DNA of 64,000 nt from the NCBI RefSeq assembly GCF_024586455.1, contig NC_065919.1:21942017-22006016 (forward strand), in the 5' to 3' direction. Origin of the DNA: Bactrocera neohumeralis (lineage: Eukaryota > Arthropoda > Insecta > Diptera > Tephritidae). Below, piece after piece: positions 32,471 to 44,265 of the stretch; within the stretch, counting starts at the first letter, position 1, and every line of letters begins with the position of its first letter. The position numbers were made by a program, and so were the translations under genes. Under the pieces are notes generated by a model. The model ran no database searches. It was not told where the DNA came from and saw only the letters and a program-made list of their open reading frames with translations.

Positions 32471-33528
32471 TATACTCTCGCAACAAAGTTGCTAAGGAGA
32501 GTATTATAGTTTTGTTCACATAACGGTTGTTTGTAAGTCCTAAAACTAAAAGAGTCAGATATAGGGTTATATATACCAAAGTGATCAGGGTGACGAGTAG
32601 AGTTGAAATCCGGATGTCTGTCTGTCCGTCCGTCCGTGCAAGCTGTAACTTGAGTAAAAATTGAGATATCATGATGAAATTTGGTACACGTATTTCTTGG
32701 CTCCATAAGAAGGTTAAGTTCGACGATGGGCAAAATCGGCAAACTGCCACGCCCACAAAATGGCGGAAATCGAAAACCTATAAAGTGTCATAACTAAGCC
32801 ATAAATAAAGATATTAAAGTGAAATTTGGCACAAAGGATCGCATTAGGGAGGGGTATATTTGGACGTAATTTTTTTGGAAAAGTGGGCGTGGCCCCGCCC
32901 CCTACTAAGTTTTTTGTACATATCTCGGAAACTACTATAGCTGTGTCAACCAAACTCTACAGAGTCGTTTTCTTCAGGCATTTCCATATACAGTTCAAAA
33001 ATGGAAGAAATCGGATATTAACCACGCCCACCTCCCATACAAAGGCTATGTTGAAAATCACTAAAAGTGCGTTAACGGACTAACAAAAAACGTCAGAAAC
33101 ACTAAATTTTACGGAAGAAATTGCAGAAGAAAGCTGCACCCAGGCTTTTTTGAAAAATTGAAAATGGGCGTGGCGTCGCCCACTTATGGACCAAAAACCA
33201 TATCTCAGGAATTACTAGACTGATTTCAATGAAATTCGGTATATAATATTTTCTTAACACCCTGATGACATGTACGAAATATAGGTGAAATCGGTTCACA
33301 ACCACGCCTTCTTCCAATATAACGCTATTTTGAATTCCATCTGATGCCTTCTCTGTATAATATATAGAACATTAGGAACCAATGATGATAGCGGAATAAA
33401 ACTTTACAAAAATACGGTATTTGAAAAATATATAAATGACGTATAATGAAATCTCGATTATCACTTTATCATGCGAGAGTATAAAATGTTCGGTGACACC
33501 CGAACTTAGCCCTTCCTTACTTGTTTTA
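32471..33528 (+). repeat. DINE-1/HINE-like repeat, near full length
   Basis: The 5' end forms a hairpin (TATACTCTC ... GAGAGTAT) followed by AGATATAGGGTTATATATAC, TGATCAGGGTGACGAG and CTGTCTGTCCGTCCGTCCG (about 32617-32637), the layout of the Drosophila INE-1/DINE-1 5' block. The body has repeated 'TGGGCGTGGC', 'ACCACGCCCACC' and 'ATATCTCGGAAACTAC' wording. The 3' part has GCGAGAGTATA (33473-33483), inverted relative to the start, then the stem-loop GTTCGG-TGACAC-CCGAAC and TTCCTTACTTGTTTT. Such subterminal inverted repeats plus a 3' stem-loop characterise Helentron-associated elements. The four open frames inside it are not genes. Confidence 0.75.
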
Positions 33529-33889
33529 AATTAATCCAATGAGTTACTTGAGCTTGACTTCAGACAATCGTCTGCTCCTCAAATAGAGTTTGTACCGGTT
33601 TCATGTACTTGGTAACGTCTGCTGCTTGCTTTATATTTAGTTGAATGCAGTGTCATATTTCTATATGTACATATACATATATAAGTATGTATGTACATAT
33701 ATACAATATATTTATGTACTTATTAGCTATACCAAATATAATATAATCTCGGTTTTATATATTTGTTTAATTTAATATACTTGTATAATAAACTATAAAT
33801 GAGTGCAATAAAGTCATATAAAAATACAAATATTTTTTTTCAATTCTGTCGACGTCTGGAGTTGAACAAACGTGTACGAGTATTACGAT
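33529..33889. other. gene-free spacer with TATG microsatellite
   Basis: A TATATGTACATATACATATA-type run at 33660-33715; otherwise unremarkable. Confidence 0.4.
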
Positions 33890-34130
33890 AGTTATAAGTA
33901 ACATGGTCCCGCCCCCTAATGGGATTATTGTATATGTACATTCGTCAAACCGTCCAAGCTTTATTATTTGCACACCACAAAATCTGTTATTAATGGACAA
34001 ATTCAAATTATAAGCCTGCCCACTCCCCACATAACGCTTCGATTGAAAATTACTTAAAGAGCGATTAATAAAGAGATATTAAAACTTTTAGATAAAATCA
34101 CATATCTCCGGACCTTTTCACCAAATACAA
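33890..34130 (+). repeat. DINE-1/HINE-like internal fragment
   Basis: CCCGCCCCCTAATGGGATTA, 'GCCCACTCCCCACATAACGC' and AATCACATATCTCCGGACCT match the body wording of the copies at 32471 and 26150. No termini are present. Confidence 0.5.
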
Positions 34131-34430
34131 GGACAAGTTTCCTAGAAAATTATGTGGTTACCGCTAATTACGAATGGAATTGGTCTAAACCTCAAATCAC
34201 GTCACATCAACTAAACATATTAAATTTAGCTTCTTCGGTTGAGTTTATATCACATAGCTCTCATTTTAATAAGACTCTAATATGATATTCTCTGACGTGA
34301 ACAAAAATATATCAATAAACCGAAGCCCAAATTGATGGCCCTCAATATAAGTCATGATAATACCAAGTTTGGTTGTAATATATTCACGATTTCTTCAAAT
34401 AATGAATGTTGAACTCTTTCGAAAGATTTT

Positions 34431-34560
34431 TATATTCTTGCAACATGTAGCTACAGAGTATAATAGTTCTGTTCACTTACGTATCACCTAAAACTAAGCG
34501 AGATAGATATAGGGTTATGTATATATACATAAATGATCAGGGTGACTTGCTCGACTTGTC
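34431..34560 (+). repeat. DINE-1/HINE-like 5' end, truncated by mariner
   Basis: It starts TATATTCTTGCAACATGTAG with AGAGTATAATAG as hairpin partner, then AGATATAGGGTTATGTATAT and AATGATCAGGGTGACTTGCT. It is cut off where the mariner relic begins at about 34565. Confidence 0.65.
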
Positions 34561-34564
34561 CCGA

Positions 34565-35130
34565 AGAAGCTGAATTTTTTTACAAAAAGAGTACCGCAAA
34601 CAGGTCACTTTGAACTTGCATGATCGTGTGAATTCCGATTGCATATTCATGGAGAGCATTATAGTTGCCGATGAGATAGGGTTTATGAGTTTAATATGCA
34701 AACAAGTCAACAATAACCGGAATGGATGGGAAAAGGGATGGGATGAGCATCCGTCGAAAACGGCAAGAATTGGCGAAGAAAAATTCATGGCTGCTACTTG
34801 ATAATAATGCGTCATCACATCAATCCACGCTTGTGACCGAATTTAAAACCAAAAAAACGCGTTGAATACAATCAATCAACCAACTTATTCACCAGATTTG
34901 GCACTGTGTGATTTTTCCCCCATTCACCAAACTGAAATTGCCGCTCCATGGAACTCGTTTTCAGTTGATCGACGAGATTAAACAAAATTCGCTGAAGGAG
35001 GTGAAGGTCATCCCAAAAAGTGCTTATGAAAAGTGTTTCGAGGACTGGAAAAATCGTTGACATAAGTGTATTACATATGGTGGGGATTACTTTGAAGGCG
35101 ACAAAATAAATATTGATGAATAATTAAAAA
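34565..35130 (+). mobile_element. mariner relic, lineage E, catalytic domain to C-terminus
   Basis: The plus strand reads VADEIGFMSLICKQVNN, a decayed copy of the TGDETWVYEF block with the first catalytic aspartate; then LLLDNNASSHQSTLVTEFK, where the second aspartate is in DNN; YSPDLALCDFSP with the third; and KEVKVIPKSAYEKCFEDW, KNR, CITYGGDYFEGDKINIDE with a stop near 35120. Two or more frameshifts. The N-terminal DNA-binding part is absent. The copy at 47395-48360 is the same lineage. Confidence 0.72.
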
Positions 35131-36054
35131 TTTTGCGTTTTATATTTTATATTTGCATAAGTTTCGAAAAGAAAGTGTTTCTCTAAAAGCTTTTTTATAT
35201 GACGACTTTTTTTGCAAGTGTATTTAATTACGCTCTTAGAGAAAAGAAAACCAAAAGTTTGCACAAATTTGTTATACATTCAATGAACTTTGAACTAAAC
35301 TTTAATAATACCCTCCCTAATGCATAAATTTTCGTAAGCTCATTAACGGTAATTTCCTGGCAGAACACACAAGTTAAGTAACTTACTGAAGGAACCGAAC
35401 GTTTATAAGCATTTACATGCCGCTTATTAAACAACTTTTGAGATTGATTTTCATAAATTCAAGTTAAATTCAACTGAGGTTTGAGCACTGTTTAAAAATG
35501 TTAGTTGATGTCCTAAGAAAACAAAATGTTATCAGAAGAAATATGGAAAGCAAAATGGTTTTTGCAATGTTACAACCAAATGTAATACTTGCCTCATTAA
35601 ATCGTGGATAATTACCATTTTATTTTCTAAAATCCACGAGCTTAGAGAGACTGCTGTCAAAACTCGATTATTTTGATCAAAAAAAGGCCAATTTTCTGTT
35701 ATAAGTTACAATTAGATAATTAAAACACATTTTCTTTGCACGAAAGTTTTCAAATACAAAATTTAAACACCTTTTCGATAATTTTGAAATACCAATTGAC
35801 TTAGATAAATGATTTTTGTTTCAACGCTAAATAGGATAAGTTAATTTACAGCTTAATTGCATCAGCTAAATGAGGTAGTGCTCTAGACCATGCAGTCTGA
35901 CATACTATTATTTTAATGTTCGATAAAATCCCGGCAGTGGCAGCTTGATAGGTCGTAAAAGAAAGAAGGTGTGGTGTATCCAATAAAAAAATAATTAAGA
36001 CGATATTATATGCTAATGAGCTATCATTAGATGTAATTTAAAAACGAAAACTTA
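35131..36054. other. gene-free AT-rich DNA
   Basis: No transposon or gene signature recognised. Confidence 0.45.
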
Positions 36055-37630
36055 AGCAAAACTTGAGACATATTGATGAAACTTGGTACACGTACTTCTT
36101 GGCACTAGAGAGTGAGCGTAATTTGACCGTTGTCATGCCCAAAAAACGCCACTAACTGAAAACCTATATCAGGTACAGGAGATTGCAGTGCTGAGTTTAA
36201 TTTTTGGTTTGAAAATATTTCATCTTTGGCGTGGCCCCACCATCTAGTAAGCTTAATGTACATATCTTCCAAAACACTTAACCTAAATCAAGCCAACAGC
36301 AAATCTTTTTAGTATCCCCTTCAAAAGTGTTAAAATCAGTGAAATCGTGCAATAAACCAGCTTATTCCCATATAACGGTTATGTTGAAACTACTAAAAGT
36401 GCGATAGCTAAATAAATAAAAGCATCTTCTTCTTCTTCATCTCTACTGACATAGACACTGAGGTTATAGCCGAGTTAACAACAGCGCGCCAGTCGTTTCT
36501 TCTTTTCGCTGTTTGGCGCCAATTCGGAATACCAATTGCAGTCTGATCCTTCTCCACCTGACCTCTCCAACGGATTAGTGGTCTTCCTCTTCATCTGCCT
36601 CCACCGCCGGGTACTGAAACTAAAACCTTCATAGCTGGAGTGTTCTATTCCATCCGGGCAACATGACCTAGCCAGAATAGCCATTTGCCTCTTGATTCGC
36701 TGAACTTTGTCAATGTCGTCGTATATTTCGTGCAGCTCATCTTTCCACCGAATGCGATATTTGCCGTTGCCAATACGCAATGGAGCATAAATCTTCCGTA
36801 GAAACTTTCTCCCGAAAACTCGTAACGTCGCCTCAGCAGATGTTGTCATTGTTCATGCCTCTTCAGGAGAACGGGAATAATAAGTGACTTCTAAAGTTTG
36901 GTCTTTGTTCGTCGAGAGAGGATTTTATTTCTCAATTGCCTAATCATACCCAAGTAGCACTTGTTGGCAAGAGCTATTATCCGTTGGATTTCAAGGCTGA
37001 TATTGTTGTTGTTGTCGACGCTGGTTCTAAGATAGATGAAATTACCTACGACTTCGAAGTTATGACCGTCAACAGTGACGTGGGAGCCTATGATATCGCA
37101 CACTTTGTAGAAGATAGTGCTTTCTTTATTCAGCTCTGCAGCTCGAATCATTTTCTCCAGCAGTAGATTGAAGAATTCGCACGAAACCTCGCTTGGCTTC
37201 CGACGGCTCAAAGTGGTCCTTCCCGATCCTGGCGAAGCTTTTGTATTGCTCGACACCAGTTTACTTAGCCGTATTAGCTTTGCGGGGCAGTTCCTTTTAG
37301 TGATGTCGAGGGCGGCTTTAAAATCGACGAAGAGGTGGTGTGTGTCGATCTTCCTTTCACGGGTCTTTTCCAAGATTTGGCGCATGATGAAAATCTGGTC
37401 GATAGTAGATTTTCCAGTTCTAAAGCCGTACTGATTAGCTGTAATCAGTTTGTTGACTTCAGTCTTTTACACACTATACTCGACAAGACCTTATATGCGA
37501 TATTAAGGAGGCTTATCCTAAAGCAGAGACACTAAATTCCGCACCCTAGATGCGAAAATATTGCAATTAGGAAGAGTTGCAAGAGTATAAAATTTTCGGT
37601 TGCACCCGAACTTAGCTCTTCCTTACTTAT
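36055..37630 (+). repeat. DINE-1/HINE-like repeat split by an RTE-like LINE
   Basis: The left part (36055-36420) has TTGATGAAACTTGGTACACG, TTGGCGTGGCCCCACC and AACTACTAAAAGTGCGATAG. The right part (37524-37630) resumes with GAGACACTAAATTCC, matching the order in the 32471 copy, and ends GTTGCAAGAGTATAAAAT, the hairpin TTCGG-TTGCAC-CCGAA and TTAGCTCTTCCTTACTT. The LINE at 36423-37523 lies between. Confidence 0.68.
36423..37523 (-). mobile_element. RTE-like LINE inserted in a DINE-like repeat, palm box deleted
   Basis: Minus order from 37500: NIAYKVLSS-like block, the LVDQIF/MRQILEKTRERKIDTHHLF block, VDFKAALDITKRN, CEFFNLLLEKMIRAAELN, then a deletion from ESTIFYK straight to GSHVTVDGHNFEVVGNFIYL, which removes the catalytic AYADD box. 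NKILSRRTKTKL follows, then MTTSAEATLRVFGRKFLRKI, YAPLRIGNGKYRIRWKDELH and EIYDDIDKVQRIKR. The 3' end is the GAA run read as TTCTTCTTCTTC at 36427-36438. The 5' end is truncated. Confidence 0.8.
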
Positions 37631-38469
37631 TTGCGCTTACATTTGTAATTTGTTTGTTAATAGTATTTATTTGCAAACTAACTTAATAAATTCAAAAAGC
37701 TAATACCTAATTGCAGGGAAATCTATGCAAACACCTGTGTTTGTTATGATAAATAACCTCTTGGTTATTGGAGACTATGTAAGTGACATTGTGGCCCGGT
37801 GCGGTGACAGCTTGCGCAGGCGCAGCTCTACAAACGGCTTGTAACCACTCAAGGTTACACTAGTTAGTTTGACGCAAATTTTATGCCAATTAAAATATTT
37901 ATCATAATTTAATAAAAAAAAGGTGTCTTATGCATACTTCAAATGGTGCCAGAGATCACTTTTTCATTAATTCGATTATGAACTTAGCCTTGTGATTGTG
38001 CAGGTAGCATAAAATCGTGTCTAAGTTTTAGCAAAATTTATGATTTTTCTTTACATTGTAAAAGGTAATTGTTTCCTTAGCTGATTACTTCAGCGGTTGT
38101 GGTGATTCTAAAAAGTGCTTGCATTAAGCGTTTCTTTATTCAATTATGCGGTGTGAAGATATGAAGAGGTCGTGCGAAAACTAAAACTATTGTCTTTTAT
38201 TGTAAATACTTTAACTATGCTTTTTGCATAATCATATTAAATTCATATTAGTTGCCTTTTACTAAGCATTTATGGTTAATGGCAGGTTAGTTTGCATTCA
38301 TCTTTAGTGCGGAGAAAAATTACTTGTATTATTCTTGTAAGAATCATACACACTTGTTAGATGATGGTTTAGTTTAACTTCAAATAGGTTGGAGGTTCTA
38401 CAAGTTTAAGCTATTTTAGATCGACTATTGTATCAATGGCTCCTTTAAAAAAATTATTTATTGACAGGT
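37631..38469. other. gene-free unique DNA
   Basis: Nothing recognised; ordinary AT-rich sequence with no tandem arrays. Confidence 0.45.
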
Positions 38470-38990
38470 GATCCATTTCGAAGCTCCCTACTTTTTTAAA
38501 GAAAAAACATAGAAACTTCAAGTTTATTGGCATTTATTTTTTGAAGATTATCTCTTTCAAATGTTGGCCGCGGCTACGTCTCAGATAGTTCATCTGTTGA
38601 GTCCGATTTTCGATGACTCGTTCCAGCATTTCGACTGGTAACTGGCGAACGACTCGCGTGATGTGTTGCTCCAAGGCCTGAATCGAAGCGGAATTGTCCG
38701 CATAGATTTTAGACTTTACATATCCCCAAGGGAAAAAATTTAAGATCTCGACGTAAAATGCGCCAAGTCATTCCATACGTCTGTCTAAGTTTCTGCGAAT
38801 CGACTCACCACGTTTCGTGTACACTTTTAGCTGCTAAATTTTTTTCACTGCGTGCTGAACGTGGTTTATTCGGTCGAATATTATACAATAACGAATGCTG
38901 GGTCTCAAGATGGGTGATGGTGTTGCGAATAGTAAGCTCAATAGGCCGATTATGTTGACCATAAGTTTAGCAAAGTGAACCTGAATTTTT
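38470..38990 (-). mobile_element. mariner lineage A deletion derivative
   Basis: The minus strand joins the N-terminal part (YGQHNRPIEHTIRNTITHL, SVHETW, SQKLRQTYGMTWRILRRDLK) directly to the C-terminal part (GYVKSKIYADNSASIQALEQ, HITRVVRQLPVEMLERVIEN, QMNYLRRSRGQHLKEIIFK). The catalytic core with the first two aspartates is missing. The terminus ATCCATTTCGAAGCTCC matches the 690 copy. Confidence 0.78.
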
Positions 38991-39619
38991 GTAATAAATA
39001 TCTTGAATATTTCAGATAATGTGAATTTTTACTGACCGGCTTCCACAGCATGCACAGACCTACGGGCCCTTAAAAATGCCAGGTGGAGATAAATTTCAAT
39101 TTGAGCTCAATTGTTATATTATTGTGACCTGTCTTTAGGCCAACAACAGTGCGGCCGCGGTCAACATTTGAAAAAGATAATCTTCACAAAATAAAAGCCA
39201 AAATATATACTTCCGACCCCCCATTCCCCATTAAATTTATAGTTTCTGTGTTTTTCAAGACCGTGCGAGTAAAAAACATGCGAATTGTTCTTCGGACCTC
39301 TTCGACGTGATCTTGGCGAACCTGCATGTCTTAAAGATATTCAATCTCGCCCTGTTCCGTTGGCATCCTTTTCAAAAATTTCATTAAGTCATATAGTGGG
39401 TCAGATGCCAGACGGATGGCACTTTTGGCAGTTTCAACAGCTATTTTGTTTCCCTGGAACGCTCTTGTGACCTGGAACCGATTATATATACATGCACTTT
39501 CCTTCTGTTTCTAGTGACATTTTCTGACGTAATGTGATGTGAGATTTTTGTCTTAATTGCCGCTTGCCTATTGACGTATAGTATATAGTCGTATTTATCT
39601 TTTATATGTTGTTTGGTGC
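38991..39619. other. degraded sequence between transposon relics
   Basis: Parts (39250-39480) may be the RNase H end of the following LINE, with minus-strand wording such as VPGNKIAVETAKSAIRLAS, but the match is too weak to annotate with confidence. Confidence 0.3.
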
Positions 39620-40830
39620 CTTGTGATTTATCTTATTCATAATCCTGAACGAAAAATACTTCCACCTGGTAGATACTACAGTCTTCTAGAAACTTGAAAG
39701 GAAGCCTAAAATCCAGCTCCGAGCAATAGATTCCGGCTCCCACTCGTTTACCTATCGAGTCGAATGTCACTCATATGAAACCTTCGCTCTAAAATAAAGC
39801 TGGAGTGTATGTGGTCTATTTTATACACCCACTGCCTGCTTATTAAGCTATGACTTATCCTTGTGGTGAATTCTCCTAACTCTGCTGATTTTTCTACAGA
39901 CCTTTCCAATGCAATGTTGATTGGTGGTAGGTTGATTAATCCTTCACAGCCGTTGAAGTGATTGTTAGGGCTCCCGTAATGCAGAGAGCAGCAAGGCGCT
40001 GTATTTGCTCGAACGGTTTTCTGTATGAAATTCTACTCGTAGCGATTCACCACACCAAAACACCGTAGAGTAAGATGGCCTTGACTACCGCTATGTAACA
40101 CAAGTATAACGTCCCATGTTGACGCATCTTCTTAAATGCGTATAGAGTACCATTGACCTATTTCCCCCCTTACTTCCACATTGAGTTTCCCCGTCAGTTT
40201 GTTATCTAAAATTATTCCCAAGTACTTGGTATGGTTTTAAATTGTTAAAGTAATCCCATTGAACTTCTTAAGCTTCCAAATTTTGTACCTCCCTGTGAAG
40301 AATACGATATCCCTCTTATCAGCAATTACACCTAGGTTGGCCGATATCGCCCATCGGTGTATTATTCTTAGAGCGCTGTTCATCCATACTGTTTGCGTCT
40401 TGATACTTCCCTGTCAACAATATATTATGTCGTCTGCACAAGCTTCCAGTTTAGGTGCGTTTCTTTAAAGTTTTTTCAGAAGTCCATTAGGCCTACAAGT
40501 GACCATGGAAGTGGTGACAATACACCCGCTGAGTATTTCCTGTTTGCGCTAATCTGAGCCATCTTCCTTCGATGCATTCCGCAGTAATCCTCCTGCAGTT
40601 CAGCCTTTATCCATCCCATTACAGTGGTCTCCAGCTGGGTTGCCTCCAGGCTGTTAACGATTGACGTGTTGTTGAAGACGTTGTTGAATACTCCTCTTAT
40701 GTAAAGAAAGACGCTCAGAGTACGTATATTCCTTATGATCTAGAACTCTTTTTATATTTAGGTTTGCCGAGTGAAGTGCAGTCTCCATGTATCTACCCCC
40801 GTAGCGTGCTGTGCTTTCGATATGTTAGCC
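39620..40830 (-). mobile_element. R1/LOA-like LINE, reverse transcriptase relic
   Basis: Minus order from 40690: IVNSLEATQLETTVMGWIKA, ELQEDYCGMHRRKMAQISAN, GVLSPLPWSLV (strand before the palm), ACADDIIYC with the catalytic aspartates at about 40430, RIIHRWAISANLGVIADKRD, NHTKYLGIILDNKLTG (the conserved KYLGV block), then CFGVVNRYE and LPPINIALERSVEKSAEL near 39900-39940. Stops are scattered but the order is complete from fingers to thumb. The plus frame at 40259-40468 is antisense. Confidence 0.75.
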
Positions 40831-42899
40831 CATAGAAACCTAATATAGTATAGGCGACTAAAAATTTTTCCATCGCCTTCAGAAAGTATGAAAATAGACT
40901 TTTTTGGTCAATATACTTTTGAGATTGGGGAAAAAAGCATATTTTACAGTGCGCAGATCTGTAGAATATTTCTCATCTCCTTTTTTGAGGTCTATACTTT
41001 ACTTTTTCTAGTCTTTATTTAGTTTTCAAACAAAATTCAGTTAAAGTTCATATATGACTTTTGAGGCCCACAACTTTGAAAAATCTAAATAGATAATAAA
41101 TATATGCGATTTCAATTGGAATGAAAACTAGAACATTGTAGAACCATTGTTGTGGATTGTCAGGCAAAAAATATAATTACTTTATTTTAAGTAAATAGAT
41201 AACATATTATTTGTTATAAAATAAATATTTTTATAAAAAAATGGTTATAAAATTTATCGCAAATTTCTTTTAACTATGACTGAATTTAAAGAAATAAACA
41301 ATCAAAGTCTTAGCTACTTTCACCTGTCAGCAGGAACACCTGTCAGAGCAATTAGTTAGCATGCCTATGTATTTGTTGTTTTCAACAACGAGTGTCTTGC
41401 ACTTATAAATTCTATTTAAGATAATAAAAGGCTCAAAGAGTAGTGAAACTGAGTGAAAAGATTAACTAAATAAATGAGCAAGCGAATATAACATTGTTAA
41501 CAGCAACAGGCAGAATAAACTGCTGATTTGAGGCGTACAGGTTGGCCAAACAAAATGAGATACAAAGAAAAATTTCAAAGAAAATTAAAGATTAAAAAAA
41601 AAAATAGTTTAAATTTAATGTTATTGAAATGACGCTATTTTCTTTTTGCAATCCATTTTAATTAAAAGTTTACTCATAATAGCAATTCACTTAGAAATCG
41701 CAGAATGCTGTGCCATAAAAATAAAGCAAATGTTTAAGGAAATATTTTATAAAATATTAAATTATTCGTTTAAACTGCTCTACATATTAATGTATATTAA
41801 AATAAAAAGTGGTCCACAAAAAACGTTAACACTGACCCAGTGTAACAGCACTGTAACAGTCAGAGTGGATGCTGTTGCTGTTCATTTCACTGCTCGTTTG
41901 CTCTTTGTCGTCGCTGAGTTGAGTTGAGCGCTCATGCCGCTAATTTCTTGTATGAAATTGAGTGAAAATTCTGTACGTAGCAAACCCCCAACATATTCGC
42001 TGTGGCATGCTGTGGTCTACATAGTATTTTTGTTCCTTCGTTTGCCTGACGCTTGGAGCCATGGCGGACAGCCACTCGTTGGCGCTCAATCAACAAACGC
42101 CACACACACACACACATCCACCAGACAACGCACTGCCGATATAAAAATGTTTGGTGTTATGAGGAAATGCTCAGTTACTCACGGATTTTCGGCATGCGAT
42201 GAACAAGAAATCATTACTAATGTTAAACTAAAAGAAAGCATATATATGAAAATTCAACAAAATAATATAACTGTGTGTTTGCAATAATTTGGCAGCAAAA
42301 TAAATAAATTTCTAAAAAAAATAATAATTTTGTTAAAAAAAAAACGAATTTTTTGCGCGCGGTAAACTTGAAAAGAAATCAACAACAAAAATCTGCGGGC
42401 AAGAAATCACGCGGGTCAATACTAAACGAACGCATAAAGTAATAAAATAAAAATATTTTATGAAATATTTCTTTTAGTGCGCGCAGACGAGACATGACAG
42501 CAGACAAAAAGCGAAAGCTTAAATAATGAACGACCAGACAATTCCCGCAATTCCCACAACTCATAAATAAGTCACATAAAAATACTGCAGTGCGTTGTTT
42601 AACGGCATATTTATTGGTTAAGAATATAAGTGATCAGTTTAATGCACAACGGAATTTATTCCCGCAACACCAGAAACGTGCAAAATTAAACCAAAAATTA
42701 ACCTGTTTCGAAAATAATTTACAACTGAAGCGTTTGTAATTGCCTACGCCGCAAGATTGTTGAAAATTATGGCAACTGTTTGATAAATGGTTAGTAAAAA
42801 AATCTTTTCTAAAAAAATATATAAAAATGTTTGTATTTGTTAAGAAAATTATTTAATTATTAAAAAAAAAACATTTTCACATTTTCAAAAATTAGTTTT
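40831..42899. other. gene-free stretch; one overlapping ORF pair of doubtful status
   Basis: The interval 41820-42130 is less AT-rich and contains a CACACACACACACA run at about 42101-42115. A 117-codon plus frame (41934-42287) with a hydrophobic stretch and a minus frame overlap here; neither has a family match or splice support. No transposon signature was seen. Confidence 0.35.
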
Positions 42900-44060
42900 G
42901 AAATTAAGATTCTGTATTTTTTGAAAAATTTTATATAAAAAATGTTGGCATTAATTTTATGAAATTTTGAAAATTTTCAAAAACATTTTTACTGGGATTT
43001 TAGAAAATTTTAAATCAAAAATAAATTTAAGAAATATTGAGGGTTTTCACAAGTCTGATAAAGTTATAAGTTATAACGATTCGAAAACATAGCATTGGGA
43101 ATTGTAAATGTGTAAACTCATTTTTATAAGAAATCCAACAACAATTTTTTTAAACAAGTGTAAAAATTTATAATTTTACGATGCTTTACGACGGTGTGAG
43201 TACCCCAAATATACATATATGACAATTTTCAATATTTCATATAAAAAATTTTGGAATTAATTTTTATAAATTTTTGAAAATTTTCAATATTTTTTGAACA
43301 GGAGTTTCAAAGAAATTTATTTAAAAAATAAATTTCAAAAAATTTTGTGTTCGAAAATTTTAATATTTTTTTAACTGGAATTTCAGAAAAATTGAAATAA
43401 AAAATAAATGAAATATATTAGTTTTGAATAAAGTTCGTTTTTTAAATTTTAAATTTTTATTTATTTAATGAAAAAAATTATTTAAATTTAAAATTGAAAA
43501 TAATTTTTTGTATTTTTTGAAAATTTTTAATATCTTCGTAAGTGGAATTTTAGGAAATTTTAAATAAAAAAATAAAATAAAAAAATATTATTTTTGAAAA
43601 TTTTTAATATTATTTTAACTGGAATTTTAGAGAAATTTAATTAAAAACTAAATTTAAAAATATGTGATTTTCGAAAATGTTTATTAATTTTTTATCTGGA
43701 ATTTTAGAAAATTTTAAATAAAAAATAAATTTAAAAAATATTATTTTTGAAAATTTTTAATATTATTTTAACTAAAAAATAAATTTAAAAAATATTATTT
43801 TGAAAATTTTTAATATTATTTTAACTGGAATTTTAGAGAAATTTAATTAAAAACTAAATTTAAAAATGCATGCTTTTCGAAAATTTTTATTAATTTTTTT
43901 TCTGGAATTTTAGAAATTTTTAAATTAAAAATTAATTTAATAAAATATTATTTTTTAAAATTTTTAATATATTTTAACTGGAAATTTAGAGAAATTTAAT
44001 AAAAAAATAAATATGTTTTAGAGGGAGTTTAAGAAATAAAATTTAAATTTCAAAAAATAT
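42900..44060. repeat. degenerate AT-rich satellite, about 77-bp unit
   Basis: The word CTGGAATTTTAGA and close variants recur near 43299, 43374, 43540, 43617, 43695, 43824, 43901 and 43976; most spacings are 75-78 or about twice that. Each unit contains AATTTAAAAATA, GAAAATTTTTAATAT and CTGGAATTTTAG. The 129-bp step before 43824 includes a local duplication of the TATTATTTTTGAAAATTTTT segment. No coding capacity. Confidence 0.7.
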
Positions 44061-44084
44061 ATATTTTTAGTATATTTGGTTTTT

Positions 44085-44265
44085 TCTATTTCTAAGTTCC
44101 CTACTGCTTTAAAGAAAAAACACTGGAACTTCAAATTTATTGGGGAATGTTTATTATCATACGAAAGAATATTTTTTGGCATTTACTATTTGAAAATTAC
44201 CTCTTTAAAATGTTGGTCGTGTCTACGTCTCAGATGGTCCATTCGTTGAGTCCAATTTTCGATTT
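44085..44265 (-). mobile_element. mariner lineage A terminal fragment
   Basis: TTCCCTACTGCTTTAAAGAA, then on the minus strand the decayed C-terminus (QRMDHLRRRHDQHFKEVIF-like). It matches the ends at 690 and 38470 and is truncated near 44265. Confidence 0.65.

Noticed and set aside
32346..33317. Several frames on both strands (up to 136 codons)
   Set aside because: All lie in a DINE-1/HINE-like repeat, which is non-coding.
41934..42287. 117-codon plus frame with a hydrophobic stretch after an ATG
   Set aside because: A minus frame overlaps it, it crosses a CA microsatellite, and there is no recognised domain or consistent start context.
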